A stretch of 41,413 bases of DNA. Source: a virus. Of the stretch, positions 30,190-38,901 are shown piece after piece. Every line of letters begins with the position of its first letter. Positions within the stretch are counted from its first letter, which is position 1. The notes below the pieces were generated by a model. That model searched no databases. It saw only the letters and a program-made list of their open reading frames with translations, and was not told the DNA's origin. A program made the position numbers and the translations under genes. The DNA lies in the IMG/VR virus record IMGVR_UViG_3300036785_001382, positions 1 through 41,413 of that record; one strand, written 5' to 3'.

Positions 30190-30927
30190 ATGAGCTTAAC
30201 GCAAGACTTACAGTCTTTGGAACCCGGTGAATTAATCCAGTTGATTGAAGTAGATGGCACTGCTTTTGGAATGGATCGCGTACTGCGATTCCATGCGCAT
30301 AATATTCCGACTGATGGCTGGGGGGCATTTGCAGCCGAAAATATGCCATCGATTATCTGGCAGGGGAATGAATACGACCCGCACCCCTATGAGTACAAAG
30401 GTGCCGAGTTGACGAGTACCGGTTCACAGCCGACGCCTACGCTGTCGATCGGTAACATCGGAAACTATGTTACATCGCTATGCCTGGCCTACGACGATAT
30501 GGTGCAAGCCAAGGTGCGCATCCGTACAACGATGGCGAAGTATCTCGATGCCGCCAACTGGAAAGCAGGCAACCCAAGCGCAATGCCGACTGAAGAACGG
30601 GTGCAGCTTTACTACATTAACGCCAAAAAGGCTGAGACGCGCGGTCAGGTTGATTTCGAACTGTGTACCCCTTTCGACATTCAGAATTTGCAATTGCCAA
30701 CGCGGCAGATTACCCCGGTTTGTACCTGGTGCATGCGGGGCTGGTACAGAACAGGTACGGGTTGCGATTACAACGGAACGCGATATTTCCTGAAAGACGG
30801 TACCCCGACGGATGATCCTTCAAAGGATGTTTGCGGTGGTCGCATGAGGGACTGTGAAGACCGGCACGGTAAAGAGAACCCTTTGCCTTACGGTGGATTC
30901 CCCGCGGCAAATTTGCAAGGGAAGTAA
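30190..30927 (+). CDS. Minor tail protein L
   Basis: A 245-aa protein homologous to lambda gpL. It has the N-terminal LEPGELIQLIEVDGTAFGMDRVLRFH and a C-terminal Cys set, in CTWCMRGWYRTGTGCDY (about 178-194) and VCGGRMRDCEDR (about 217-228). In lambda gpL such cysteines bind an iron-sulfur cluster. All four-plus Cys are kept here, so the cluster is probably present. It is a structural part of the tail tip between M and the K protease. Confidence 0.93.
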   Translation: MSLTQDLQSLEPGELIQLIEVDGTAFGMDRVLRFHAHNIPTDGWGAFAAENMPSIIWQGNEYDPHPYEYKGAELTSTGSQPTPTLSIGNIGNYVTSLCLAYDDMVQAKVRIRTTMAKYLDAANWKAGNPSAMPTEERVQLYYINAKKAETRGQVDFELCTPFDIQNLQLPTRQITPVCTWCMRGWYRTGTGCDYNGTRYFLKDGTPTDDPSKDVCGGRMRDCEDRHGKENPLPYGGFPAANLQGK

Positions 30928-30929
30928 TC

Positions 30930-31649
30930 ATGCGAAAAAAATTGATGGATGCAATACGACAGCATGTTGGCGCTGAGTATCCCAACGAGGCTTGTGGGGT
31001 CATCATTGATACGGGGCGGAGCCAGCGTTATATCCCTTGCCGCAATATCTCAGAAAACGCTACCGAGAACTTTACACTTTCGCCTGCTGATTATGCTGTG
31101 GCTGAAGAACAAGGCGAAATCATCATGATCGTGCATTCTCACCCGGATGTCGTACAGCTGATCCCGTCAGAATTTGACCGGATACAGTGCGATCATTCGG
31201 GTATTGAGTGGGGGATCATGTCCTGGCCAGACGGTGATTTTTGCACGGTATCACCGAGAGGTGAACGTGAGCTTGTCGGCCGTCGGTGGGTGTTGGGTTA
31301 TGCCGACTGCTGGACGCTCATCATGGATTATTTCCGCCAGCATCACGGCATCACTTTGAAAAATTACTCTGTGCCGCGTGAATGGTGGCTCGACGGCAAA
31401 GAAAAAATCTATGACGACAACTGGCAGGCCGAAGGGTTTATCGAGGTAACGCCCTCGGCTATCCAGCCTGGGGATATGGTCATGATGCAGATTAGTGCGC
31501 CGGTGACTAACCATGCCGCGATCTATCTCGGTGACAATGCCATCTTGCACCACAATTTCGGCAACCTGTCGGCGCGGGTGCCTTATGGCAAATATTATCG
31601 GGATCGGACTGTTCGGGTTGTTCGGCACAAGGAACTTTTCCATGCGTAA
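30930..31649 (+). CDS. Tail tip protein K (JAMM + NlpC/P60)
   Basis: A 239-aa two-domain protein. Residues 1-110 are a Mov34/JAMM metallopeptidase-like domain with E20 (YPNEACGV) and the metal-binding HSHPD (about 70-74) followed by S and D in IPSEFDR. Residues 125-239 are an NlpC/P60 cysteine peptidase with C131 (GYADCWTLIMDYF) and H193 (TNHAAIYLGD). It probably trims cell wall peptides at DNA entry and processes tail components. It begins 2 bp after L, in the lambda order. Confidence 0.94.
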   Translation: MRKKLMDAIRQHVGAEYPNEACGVIIDTGRSQRYIPCRNISENATENFTLSPADYAVAEEQGEIIMIVHSHPDVVQLIPSEFDRIQCDHSGIEWGIMSWPDGDFCTVSPRGERELVGRRWVLGYADCWTLIMDYFRQHHGITLKNYSVPREWWLDGKEKIYDDNWQAEGFIEVTPSAIQPGDMVMMQISAPVTNHAAIYLGDNAILHHNFGNLSARVPYGKYYRDRTVRVVRHKELFHA

Positions 31650-32259
31650 AAAAATCACGCTCAAAGGGGCGATGGGCAAGAAATTTGGCCGGCACCATGA
31701 ATATGCTGTAGCGGATTTGCGAGAGGCGTTGCGGGCCATGTGCGCCACAATTCCCGGTTTTAAAAAATACATGTCAACAGCCCATCTTGACGGTATTCGA
31801 TTCGCCTTTTTCAGCGGTCGCGAAAATATCGGCCTTGAAGAATTTGATATGGCAAAAGGTGCGGGTGAATTCGTGATTATGCCCATAATCGAAGGCGCTA
31901 AGCGTGGTGGGATGCTGCAGGTTGTCATCGGTGCTGTTGCCCTGGTTGCTGCGTTCTTTACCGCAGGTGCATCTTTGGCTGCGTGGGGGGCCGCAATGTC
32001 AGCCGCTACAATTTCAGCAACATCGGTACTAACGGGGATTGGTATCAGCATGATGCTTGGCGGCGTTGTACAACTTCTGACGCCGCAGCCGAGCATGAAT
32101 GTTGGCACATCCTCCAGTACGGACAATAAGCCTAACTATGCTTTTGGCGCGCCAGTAAACACCGTTGCAATGGGATACCCGGTACCACTGCTTTATGGCG
32201 AACGGGAGATCGGCGGCGCCATTGTCAGTGCCGGCATTTTCTCAAGCGATCAACAGTAA
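31642..32259 (+). CDS. Tail assembly protein I
   Basis: A 205-aa protein starting MRKKITLKGAMGKKFGRHHEYAV and overlapping K by 8 bp. It is the lambda gpI type: an N-terminal ubiquitin-like part with EALRAMCATIPGFKKYM, and a glycine/alanine-rich hydrophobic middle (VVIGAVALVAAFFTAGASLAAWGAAMSAA) that may enter the membrane. It closes with NTVAMGYPVPLLYGEREIGGAIVSAGI. Needed for tail tip assembly before J joins. A terminator follows. Confidence 0.93.
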   Translation: MRKKITLKGAMGKKFGRHHEYAVADLREALRAMCATIPGFKKYMSTAHLDGIRFAFFSGRENIGLEEFDMAKGAGEFVIMPIIEGAKRGGMLQVVIGAVALVAAFFTAGASLAAWGAAMSAATISATSVLTGIGISMMLGGVVQLLTPQPSMNVGTSSSTDNKPNYAFGAPVNTVAMGYPVPLLYGEREIGGAIVSAGIFSSDQQ

Positions 32260-32280
32260 CCACGGGTCGAAATGGTCTAT

Positions 32281-32304
32281 GGCTGCCTCCGGGCAGCTTT
32301 TTTT
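32281..32304 (+). terminator. Terminator between I and J
   Basis: GCTGCC-TCCG-GGCAGC forms a 6-bp stem with a tetraloop followed by seven T residues. It lies just upstream of the J ribosome site. Confidence 0.85.
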
Positions 32305-32315
32305 ATGGGTGAAAA

Positions 32316-35300
32316 ATGAGACTACTTGAAAGGCAAACGGTTATCAGCGGCCGTAAAGGTGGCGGTGGAAGCCCACATACTCCGGTAGAACAACCCGATG
32401 ACCTGCTGTCGGTTGCCAAGTTGAAAATGGTTATCGCCCTGTCTGAGGGAGAAATTCAAGGTGACCTCACAGCACAGCAGATCTATCTAAACAATACGCC
32501 ACTTGCTGATGATGCAGGAAATTATAACTTTACCGGTGTTAAATGGGAGTTCCGCAAAGGCACGCAGGATCAAGCGTATATCCAGGGCTTGCCGGAAATA
32601 GACAATGAATCGACGGTAGGCATTGAGGTTAAGGCAAGCGCCCCCTGGGTGAGAAACTTCTCAAATATCAGCCTGGATGCTGTACGCATTAAACTCAGTC
32701 TGCCTATCCAATATCAGTACAAAGATAATGGGGATATGGTCGGCACTGTCACCGAGTACGCGATCGACTTATCAACGGATGGTAGCGCATATCAGAATGT
32801 TGTTAATGGTAAGTTTGATGGTAAAACCACGTCAGAATATCAACGTGATCACCGTATCGATTTGCCAAAATCGACGACGGGTTGGGCCATTCGCGTCCGC
32901 CGCATTACGCCTGATTCAACTTCGACAAAACTCATCAACGCGTTCAAGATATCTTCCTTTGCGGAGGTCATCGACAGCAAGCTGCGTTACCCCAACACCG
33001 CATTGTTGTATGTCGAGCTCGATTCCAGTCAGTTTAACGGCAGCGTGCCGAAAACAACTTGCAAGCCAAAGGGCAAATTAATACGCGTGCCGGACAATTA
33101 TAACCCGAGCACAAGAACATACAGCGGGGTGTGGCTTGGAGATTTCAAGCTAGCCTACAGCAACAATCCGGCCTGGATTTTTTACGATCTGGTGCTGGAT
33201 GAAATTTACGGCATGGGTGGGCGTGTCGATGCCAGCATGATCGACAAATGGCAGTTGTACAGCATCGCCGCATACTGCGATGAAATGGTGTCTAACGGCG
33301 CCGGCGGGAAAGAGCCACGTTTTGTCTGCAATGTTTTTATCCAAAATCAACAGGACGCATACACCGTATTGCGTGACCTCGCGGCTGTATTTCGCGGCAT
33401 AACATTCTGGGGAAATGACCAGATTTATGTGAATGCCGATGTGCCGCAAAGTGATGTTGATTATGTCTACCACGTTTCAAACGTCGTTAATGGTGATTTC
33501 ACCTATGCCGGCGGTTCGTATAAAAACCGGTTTACCTCTTGCAATGTTTCCTACTCTGACCCCATCAATCATTATTCGGATACGATTGAGTCTGTATACG
33601 ATTCGGAGCTTGTGGAACGTTACAACGCGAATCAGATGCAGCTGACAGCGATTGGTTGCACATCGCAGAGCGAAGCGCACCGCCGTGGCCGCTGGGCTAT
33701 TTTGTCCAATGCCAAAGACGGTTCGATTTCATTTGGTGTTGGACTGGATGGTTACATCCCGCTGCCGGCAGAAATCATTGGCGTGGCTGACCCTTTCCGT
33801 GCTGGAAAAGAGAATGGTGGCCGCATTAGCCGGGTTGCTGGACTGAAAATTACCGTTGACCGTCCCGCTGACTATGCCGTTGGCGACCGCCTGGTGGTAA
33901 ACCTTCCCGATGGAACCGCCCAGAGTCGCACAATCAGCGCGATCAGCACGGACAAAAAAACGCTGACCGTCGCAACGGCATACCGGCAAACGCCGGTGGC
34001 GGGCGCGGTGTGGTGTATCGACAGTGACAAGCTGGCTATCCAGTATTTCCGTGTGACGTCGATTTCCGCAAACGACGACGGCACATTCACGATCGCCGGG
34101 GTACAGCATGACCCCAACAAATATCGCTATATTGATGACGGTGTGCGCATTGACCCGCCGCCAATTTCGGTCACACCGCCTAACGTCATGTCAGCGCCTA
34201 AGAGCATCGCTATCACCGAAGTTGACCATCAGGCGCAAGGGCTGACGGTTGCCTCAATGCAGGTGACCTGGGAGCGTGTGGAGGGCGCTATCGATTATCT
34301 GGCCCAGTGGCGTAAGGATAAGGGCGACTGGGTGAACATAGGGCGCACCAGTGCGCAGGGCTTTACTGTTCAGGGGATTTACTCCGGGGTGTACGACGTG
34401 CGAGTACGCGCCGTGAATGCGGTCAATGTCTCTTCTCCCTGGGGTTATGCCGATTCAACCACGCTCAGCGGTAAGGTGGGTAAACCCGGCACGCCCGTTA
34501 ATCTGATGGCCAGTGACAACGTCGTCTGGGCGATTGATGTTACCTGGGGATTCCCCTCTGGCGCTGGCGATACGGCCTACACCGAGATAGAGCAGGCGAC
34601 TACCGCCGATGGTCAGAATCCGCTGCTATTGGCCAACGTTCCCTATCCAGGTGTGAGCTATCAGCATGGCCCAATGCCGGCAGGCGTGCGCCGTTGGTAT
34701 CGTGCTCGGCTGGTGGACCGTATCGGCAATAAAGGCGACTGGACACCCTTTGTTGCGGGTATGTCCAATGTTGATGCCGACGAGCTGATCGGCTCTGTGG
34801 TTGATGACTACCTGAACTCGGAGGACGGAAAGGCGCTGCTGGATCCGTTGAAAACCAGCCCGGAAGCCATTCTGCAGAACGTGCTGGCGGAATACGGTAC
34901 CGCTAACCAGCAGTGGGCCAACTATGGTGAGAACCGGGCCGGGATAATCCAGGCACAGAAGGTGGCCGCCGACGCTGAAAGCTCGGTTGCGCAGTTGGAA
35001 ACTGACGTGACGTCCAAATTTAACGAGCAGGAAGCCGCGATACAGGAAAAAATGACTGCCTATACCGATGCCTCCGGTGGCTCGGCAATCTGGACGTTGA
35101 AGACGGGCATTAAGTACAACGGAACGAACTACGATGCCGGCCTGGCGGTTGCTGTGACGGTCAACGGTACGCAGGTTGATACACGCGTAGCCGTTAACGC
35201 CAACCAGTTCGTGGTGATCAGTGGCAGCAACGGCAGCTATTACTCGCCGTTTATCATCAAAGATGGACAGGTGCTTATCAGCCAGGCGTTTATCGGCAAG

Positions 35301-35501
35301 GGCTGGATACAAAATGCGATGATTGGCGATTACATTCAGTCGAATGATTATGTTGCGGGTCGAATGGGATGGCAACTTAATAAAGCGGGCGTTTTTGAAA
35401 TTAACGGTAGTGGTAGCGGGGGGAGAATGACGATACAAAATAATTCCATTAGGGTTTATGACGGTAATGGAGTGTTACGTGTCGCGATGGGAGAGTATTA
35501 A
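32316..35501 (+). CDS. Host specificity protein J (central tail fibre/tip)
   Basis: A 1061-aa tail tip protein homologous to lambda J (1132 aa). The N-terminal part shows the family opening SGRKGGGGSPHTPVEQPDDLLSVAKLKMVIALSEGEIQG. The central body (about 330-600) includes DYVYHVSNVVNGDFTYAGGSYKNRF and the Trp/Arg-rich RRGRWAIL. One or two FN3-like domains lie around 635-800 (VTWERVEGAIDYLAQWRKDKGDW). The C-terminal 200 residues are likely receptor-binding and least conserved. It follows I, as in lambda. Confidence 0.96.
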   Translation: MRLLERQTVISGRKGGGGSPHTPVEQPDDLLSVAKLKMVIALSEGEIQGDLTAQQIYLNNTPLADDAGNYNFTGVKWEFRKGTQDQAYIQGLPEIDNESTVGIEVKASAPWVRNFSNISLDAVRIKLSLPIQYQYKDNGDMVGTVTEYAIDLSTDGSAYQNVVNGKFDGKTTSEYQRDHRIDLPKSTTGWAIRVRRITPDSTSTKLINAFKISSFAEVIDSKLRYPNTALLYVELDSSQFNGSVPKTTCKPKGKLIRVPDNYNPSTRTYSGVWLGDFKLAYSNNPAWIFYDLVLDEIYGMGGRVDASMIDKWQLYSIAAYCDEMVSNGAGGKEPRFVCNVFIQNQQDAYTVLRDLAAVFRGITFWGNDQIYVNADVPQSDVDYVYHVSNVVNGDFTYAGGSYKNRFTSCNVSYSDPINHYSDTIESVYDSELVERYNANQMQLTAIGCTSQSEAHRRGRWAILSNAKDGSISFGVGLDGYIPLPAEIIGVADPFRAGKENGGRISRVAGLKITVDRPADYAVGDRLVVNLPDGTAQSRTISAISTDKKTLTVATAYRQTPVAGAVWCIDSDKLAIQYFRVTSISANDDGTFTIAGVQHDPNKYRYIDDGVRIDPPPISVTPPNVMSAPKSIAITEVDHQAQGLTVASMQVTWERVEGAIDYLAQWRKDKGDWVNIGRTSAQGFTVQGIYSGVYDVRVRAVNAVNVSSPWGYADSTTLSGKVGKPGTPVNLMASDNVVWAIDVTWGFPSGAGDTAYTEIEQATTADGQNPLLLANVPYPGVSYQHGPMPAGVRRWYRARLVDRIGNKGDWTPFVAGMSNVDADELIGSVVDDYLNSEDGKALLDPLKTSPEAILQNVLAEYGTANQQWANYGENRAGIIQAQKVAADAESSVAQLETDVTSKFNEQEAAIQEKMTAYTDASGGSAIWTLKTGIKYNGTNYDAGLAVAVTVNGTQVDTRVAVNANQFVVISGSNGSYYSPFIIKDGQVLISQAFIGKGWIQNAMIGDYIQSNDYVAGRMGWQLNKAGVFEINGSGSGGRMTIQNNSIRVYDGNGVLRVAMGEY

Positions 35502-35515
35502 TCTAAGGTGAATTT

Positions 35516-35827
35516 ATGGCTTGGGGATTTCAAACCTGGGACGCGAATGGCGTCCCAAATAATACAGGCATAGTTAAGGTTTTTACTATAGGAACTATTA
35601 AGGTTGATTTAAACCAAAAGTCAGGGGCTTGGGGGTTTTCTGTTCCATCTGGATATAAAATAGATTTTATGACCTTACAGGATGGTATAGGGTTTACTCA
35701 AGAAAGAAGAGGGTTGCGAGTGCTAAATAATAATACACTCGAGATGTTCGATGCGGCAGGGCAATGGTTCAATGGAACGGCACCGGCTTATGCTGGCTGG
35801 GTAATAGTCTATTTATTGAGGGTGTAA
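35516..35827 (+). CDS. Small tail-associated protein, DUF6453-like N-terminus
   Basis: A 103-aa protein (MAWGFQTWDANGVPNNTGIVKVFTIGTI...) directly after J. The opening (M-x-W-G-x-x-x-x-D-x-x-G-V-P) is shared with the next protein, which suggests an older duplication. The rest is beta-rich (KSGAWGFSVPSGYKIDF, GWVIVYLLRV). The DNA here is markedly more AT-rich than J. Likely a tail tip accessory or adhesin; unproven. Confidence 0.72.
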   Translation: MAWGFQTWDANGVPNNTGIVKVFTIGTIKVDLNQKSGAWGFSVPSGYKIDFMTLQDGIGFTQERRGLRVLNNNTLEMFDAAGQWFNGTAPAYAGWVIVYLLRV

Positions 35828-35829
35828 TT

Positions 35830-36495
35830 ATGTCATGGGGGGCAATGTTTGTTGATAGTGACGGTGTGCCCTGGGCTACACCGGATAGCACGCCGATGAG
35901 TCTTCTTGAAAAACGGATATTTAACCGAACAGGTGCTGGTGTTGATATTATTCAGCTAAACTATGATAAACCGGTGATTGTAGTAATTCACTCAAATAAC
36001 AATAAAATCATAGGGGCTATCACTCGAAACCCTAATGATGGAGCGACTGCTATACAATCAAAGATGATCACCGGTAACGGATCTTATGACCTGACAGTAT
36101 ATATTTTTTCAACGCAATTACAGCCGACGGTACCATTTGGAATTAATATATTTAACGCCAGCGGACAATGTATTCAGACAAATGAGACGAAGGTTATGCC
36201 TGCACCAGTTAGGCTGGGTACTCCAGGTAGCGATGAATCAGGATATAACGTTAAAACCACTCTTCCTGGCCGATGGGCAGTGATTCCTGCGACAACTGGC
36301 TACGTAACTGCGGTAATACAAACCGGTGGCGGCGGACGACCATTCCAGCAGCCCATTACTAGCTTTGCTTCTTTTGATGGTGCAAATACTCAGATATACA
36401 GTGGTGCCTGGGATACACCAGGGGGCGCGGCGACAAACGTAACTTATACCAACACCCGAGACTCTGTTTATGTTATAGATGTCTCTGGATTTTAA
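35830..36495 (+). CDS. DUF6453-family tail-associated protein
   Basis: A 221-aa protein starting MSWGAMFVDSDGVPWATPDSTPMSL (ATG 35830, 2 bp after the previous stop). Proteins of this kind are found between J and the tail fibre genes of lambdoid phages and are probably virion proteins. Beta-rich with several Asn/Thr-rich repeats. It shares an N-terminal motif with the 103-aa protein before it. Role unknown, perhaps receptor recognition. Confidence 0.8.
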   Translation: MSWGAMFVDSDGVPWATPDSTPMSLLEKRIFNRTGAGVDIIQLNYDKPVIVVIHSNNNKIIGAITRNPNDGATAIQSKMITGNGSYDLTVYIFSTQLQPTVPFGINIFNASGQCIQTNETKVMPAPVRLGTPGSDESGYNVKTTLPGRWAVIPATTGYVTAVIQTGGGGRPFQQPITSFASFDGANTQIYSGAWDTPGGAATNVTYTNTRDSVYVIDVSGF

Positions 36496-36611
36496 ACGCA
36501 TTAACTAATGACCAAATCAATCAATGGAGCGTAATTGATCGGCGCAAACGATCGTTAACTTCGTATGAGGATGCTATGATACAAAAACACAGCAAGGGAG
36601 ATAATAAAGGG

Positions 36612-36848
36612 ATGAAAAGGTTAGCGGCTGTATTATTCGTATCAATAGCAATTACGGGTTGCGCTGGAGTCTTGGAAAAGCAAGAGCCTATTTGCTACGG
36701 GACTGCGCTTATTGCGGGACAAGAGACGTCAGTTCCTATCTACGGCGTTCGCAAGCAGGTTGAACAGACACAATATAGAGCTGGTGGACCGTTCGGTTGG
36801 CGTTGGGTCGGAAAAAACAACTTTACGCGTACGACTTGCGATAAATAG
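36612..36848 (+). CDS. cor: Cor-like superinfection exclusion lipoprotein
   Basis: A 78-aa lipoprotein. A signal peptide (MKRLAAVLFVSIAITGC) ends in a lipobox I-T-G-C with Cys17 as the modified residue. The mature part ICYGTALIAGQETSVPIYGVRKQVEQTQYRAGGPFGWRWVGKNNFTRTTC strongly recalls Cor proteins of phi80 and N15-like phages. Those are lysogen-expressed lipoproteins that protect the host from FhuA-dependent phages. It also sits after J, where cor is usually found. An upstream ATG at 36576 (GAGG RBS) would lengthen the n-region by 12 residues. A terminator follows. Confidence 0.78.
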   Translation: MKRLAAVLFVSIAITGCAGVLEKQEPICYGTALIAGQETSVPIYGVRKQVEQTQYRAGGPFGWRWVGKNNFTRTTCDK

Positions 36849-36867
36849 AAATCAGTCAACGTCAGAT

Positions 36868-36894
36868 AACCCGGCCGCCGTGCCGGGTTTTTTG
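36868..36894 (+). terminator. Terminator after the Cor-like gene
   Basis: AACCCGGC and GCCGGGTT form an 8-bp stem with a 6-nt loop followed by TTTTTT. It makes the cor-like gene a separate unit, consistent with expression in the lysogen. Confidence 0.88.
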
Positions 36895-36917
36895 TTGCCA
36901 AAATTCAGGAGAACACC

Positions 36918-38060
36918 ATGCCAGCAGGCACGATTACCTTAAAAAACAACTCAGCAGCGGTTGCCGGTACCGGTACTGCGTTCACCTCCGAACTCAAGGC
37001 CAACGACTTCATTGTGGTGACAGTCGGCCAGACCGTTTACACCCTTGGGATTAAGTCGGTGGAATCGAATACAGCGCTTACCCTGGTGCGTAACTTCGAT
37101 GGGCCATCTGCTGGCGGGTTGGCATGGACGCCAATCCCCTATGCGACGATGGTATCTATCACTGCGCAGACACATGCATATACTGCCGAAGCGCTGCGGG
37201 GACTGTTGCTGGATAAACGCAACTGGCAGCAAGTTTTCAGTGGTACCGGAAACATTACGGTAACGCTACCCGACGGCAGCACGTTTACCGGCCCGTCATG
37301 GAATAGCTTTACAGCGGCACTAAATTCAAAAGCTGATAAAACAGACCTTGATAAAAAAGTCGATAAAACATCGCTCGGCAACTCTGCAACTCGTGATGTG
37401 GGAACTGGCCCAGGAAACGTTGCGGCGGGAAATGATGGGCGTTTTAGTTCAATCGATGGGAATTACGGCGGAGAGCTTGCACGAAATTCCGGGTTAGGTG
37501 TTGCTGTGAATGGTTCAAATACATCAGGAGTATATAACACAACACCTCGTTTTGAGACGGTTATTCGAGGGCGGGGGCCGACTACAGACCCTCGTGGTGC
37601 AAAATTTTCATTATTGATGCAAGAGCAAGTCGATAATACTGCTAATGGGATACTTGAATTTGATGGTTTTGGAAAGAATTTTACGTGGAGGTTTAACCTT
37701 GAAGGGAATGGAACTGCACCTGGCTCATGGATTGGTAATTCCGACCGTCGGATAAAAACGGATCTTGAAGCAATCGATAATGCACTCTCTAAAGTTGAAA
37801 AACTCACTGGATATACAGGGCTTAAAGATGGCAATCCGTTTACGGGTTTAATCGCCCAAGACGTTCAAGAGGTATTACCTCAGGCGGTTTCTGTAACGGG
37901 TGACTTAAAATTACAAAATGGTGAGATGGTCGAGGATGTACTAGGCGTTAGCTATGGTGAGTTGGCTGGGCTGTTCGTTGAAGCAATTAAAGAGTTGTCG
38001 TTAAAAATCAGCCGTCAGGATGAAGAAATTAAAAATCTAAAAGAGTCCATGAATCGTTAA
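36918..38060 (+). CDS. Tail fibre with S74 intramolecular chaperone
   Basis: A 380-aa side tail fibre/tip protein. The N-terminus (MPAGTITLKNNSAAVAGTGTAFTSELKANDFIVV) is a common virion-attachment domain. A linker with the heptad-like KADKTDLDKKVDKTSL follows at about 135-155, then a beta-rich receptor-binding part. The C-terminal 110 residues form a peptidase S74 autoprocessing chaperone: SDRRIKTDLEAIDNALSKVEKLTGYTG with the cleavage Ser in NSDRR, then GLIAQDVQEVLPQAV, VSYGELAGLFVEAIKEL and a coiled-coil end. The chaperone cuts itself off after trimer folding. Confidence 0.92.
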   Translation: MPAGTITLKNNSAAVAGTGTAFTSELKANDFIVVTVGQTVYTLGIKSVESNTALTLVRNFDGPSAGGLAWTPIPYATMVSITAQTHAYTAEALRGLLLDKRNWQQVFSGTGNITVTLPDGSTFTGPSWNSFTAALNSKADKTDLDKKVDKTSLGNSATRDVGTGPGNVAAGNDGRFSSIDGNYGGELARNSGLGVAVNGSNTSGVYNTTPRFETVIRGRGPTTDPRGAKFSLLMQEQVDNTANGILEFDGFGKNFTWRFNLEGNGTAPGSWIGNSDRRIKTDLEAIDNALSKVEKLTGYTGLKDGNPFTGLIAQDVQEVLPQAVSVTGDLKLQNGEMVEDVLGVSYGELAGLFVEAIKELSLKISRQDEEIKNLKESMNR

Positions 38061-38088
38061 TTTAGACACAATGAAATAATCACCAACT

Positions 38089-38106
38089 CCGCTTCGGCGG
38101 TTTTTT
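38089..38106 (+). terminator. Terminator after the tail fibre gene
   Basis: CCGC-TTCG-GCGG with a very stable UUCG loop and TTTTTT. Short stem but strong context. Confidence 0.8.
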
Positions 38107-38120
38107 AATGGAGAAATAAG

Positions 38121-38355
38121 ATGGTTTTAATCAGCGGTGTATTAAAAGGACCTTAACCGCCTGTGCTTTGTGGAAACCAGCACTGGCAAGGACGGCACAA
38201 TCTATGTGAAGGTCAGCAAACGCCGCTTTGACATCGATACAGCGGCGATTGTAGCCGGTGAGCCTATGGATATTCCAGACGGTCGCTGGATTGACCTGCG
38301 GCTTGAAATACCAGTTATAGAGAAAGTTGAAGATCCACCAGTGGGTGAAGCGTAG
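38121..38355 (+). pseudogene. Tail-fibre-type gene remnant (frameshifted or internally deleted)
   Basis: ATG at 38121 (AGAAATAAG upstream) opens a frame MVLISGVLKGP that stops after 11 codons. It is the typical start of the prophage tail-fibre N-terminal domain (xxISGVLKDxxGxP). In the +1 frame from about 38146 the DNA reads KDLNRLCFVETSTGKDGTIYVKVSKRRFDIDTAAIVAGEPMDIPDGRW..., a well-formed protein part continuing to 38355, with only a weak start (GTG 38170). The two halves look joined by a deletion or frameshift. A functional small protein from GTG 38170 (61 aa) cannot be excluded. Confidence 0.5.
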
Positions 38356-38388
38356 CCTTTAAGATGCCGGGATAACCCGGCTATTAAG

Positions 38389-38628
38389 TCATGGCTGAAA
38401 CCAGTCGTCCGCGCTTTCCCACGTTTCCTGCAGTATCTCCTCGATAGCCTCTCTGTCCGCTGGCGTACCATTGCGCACTGACAGCCCATCCATTCCTGCG
38501 ATCCGGACTGTGGCCTCAATATCTGGAAATTTACGCTGCAGCCGCTTGTTAAGCTCAATGGCCAGTGCCGAGGCTGCACCAGCGGGCAGCTGTTTTTTCT
38601 TGTCGATAGTCACTTCAACGTAAAGCAT
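38389..38628 (-). CDS. DinI-like protein (second copy)
   Basis: A 79-aa DinI-family protein. It has the alpha/beta pattern MLYVEVTIDKKK...LAIELNKRLQRKFPDIEATVRIAGMDGLSV and the conserved acidic C-terminal helix EAIEEILQETWESADDWF. E. coli DinI binds RecA through this acidic helix and modulates the SOS response. It starts 10 bp after the first DinI-like gene with its own GAGGGGG ribosome site, so the two form an operon. Prophage DinI homologues probably tune RecA-driven repressor cleavage. Confidence 0.88.
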   Translation of the reverse strand: MLYVEVTIDKKKQLPAGAASALAIELNKRLQRKFPDIEATVRIAGMDGLSVRNGTPADREAIEEILQETWESADDWFQP

Positions 38629-38638
38629 GATTGCCCCC

Positions 38639-38881
38639 TCAGTTGTCGCTTACCAGCCACTGATCCGATTCTTCAAACATTTCTTCCAGCATCCGGTTCA
38701 GCTTTTCTTTGTCGCTTTTACTTGCGTCGGTGTTCAGGCTGTTTGCCTGCATTGGTTTTACCCGAACGTCAGCGGCAGGAAAAATGCCGTGAACCCGTTT
38801 GGTCAGTTCTGCCTTGATCATTTCAGCAGCACCAGGGAGTTCTGCCACATTGCGTTTATCAAACACAAGTTCTACGAACAT
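38639..38881 (-). CDS. DinI-like protein (first copy, LexA-controlled)
   Basis: An 80-aa DinI-family protein: MFVELVFDKRN...AEMIKAELTKRVHGIFPAADVRVKPMQANSL, then the acidic helix KEKLNRMLEEMFEESDQWL. It differs clearly from the downstream copy (about one third identical by eye), so the duplication is old. A LexA box and a good promoter lie directly upstream, indicating SOS induction. Role as for the neighbouring copy: interaction with RecA filaments. Confidence 0.88.
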   Translation of the reverse strand: MFVELVFDKRNVAELPGAAEMIKAELTKRVHGIFPAADVRVKPMQANSLNTDASKSDKEKLNRMLEEMFEESDQWLVSDN

Positions 38882-38901
38882 TTATGCACCCCTAAATTTA
38901 A

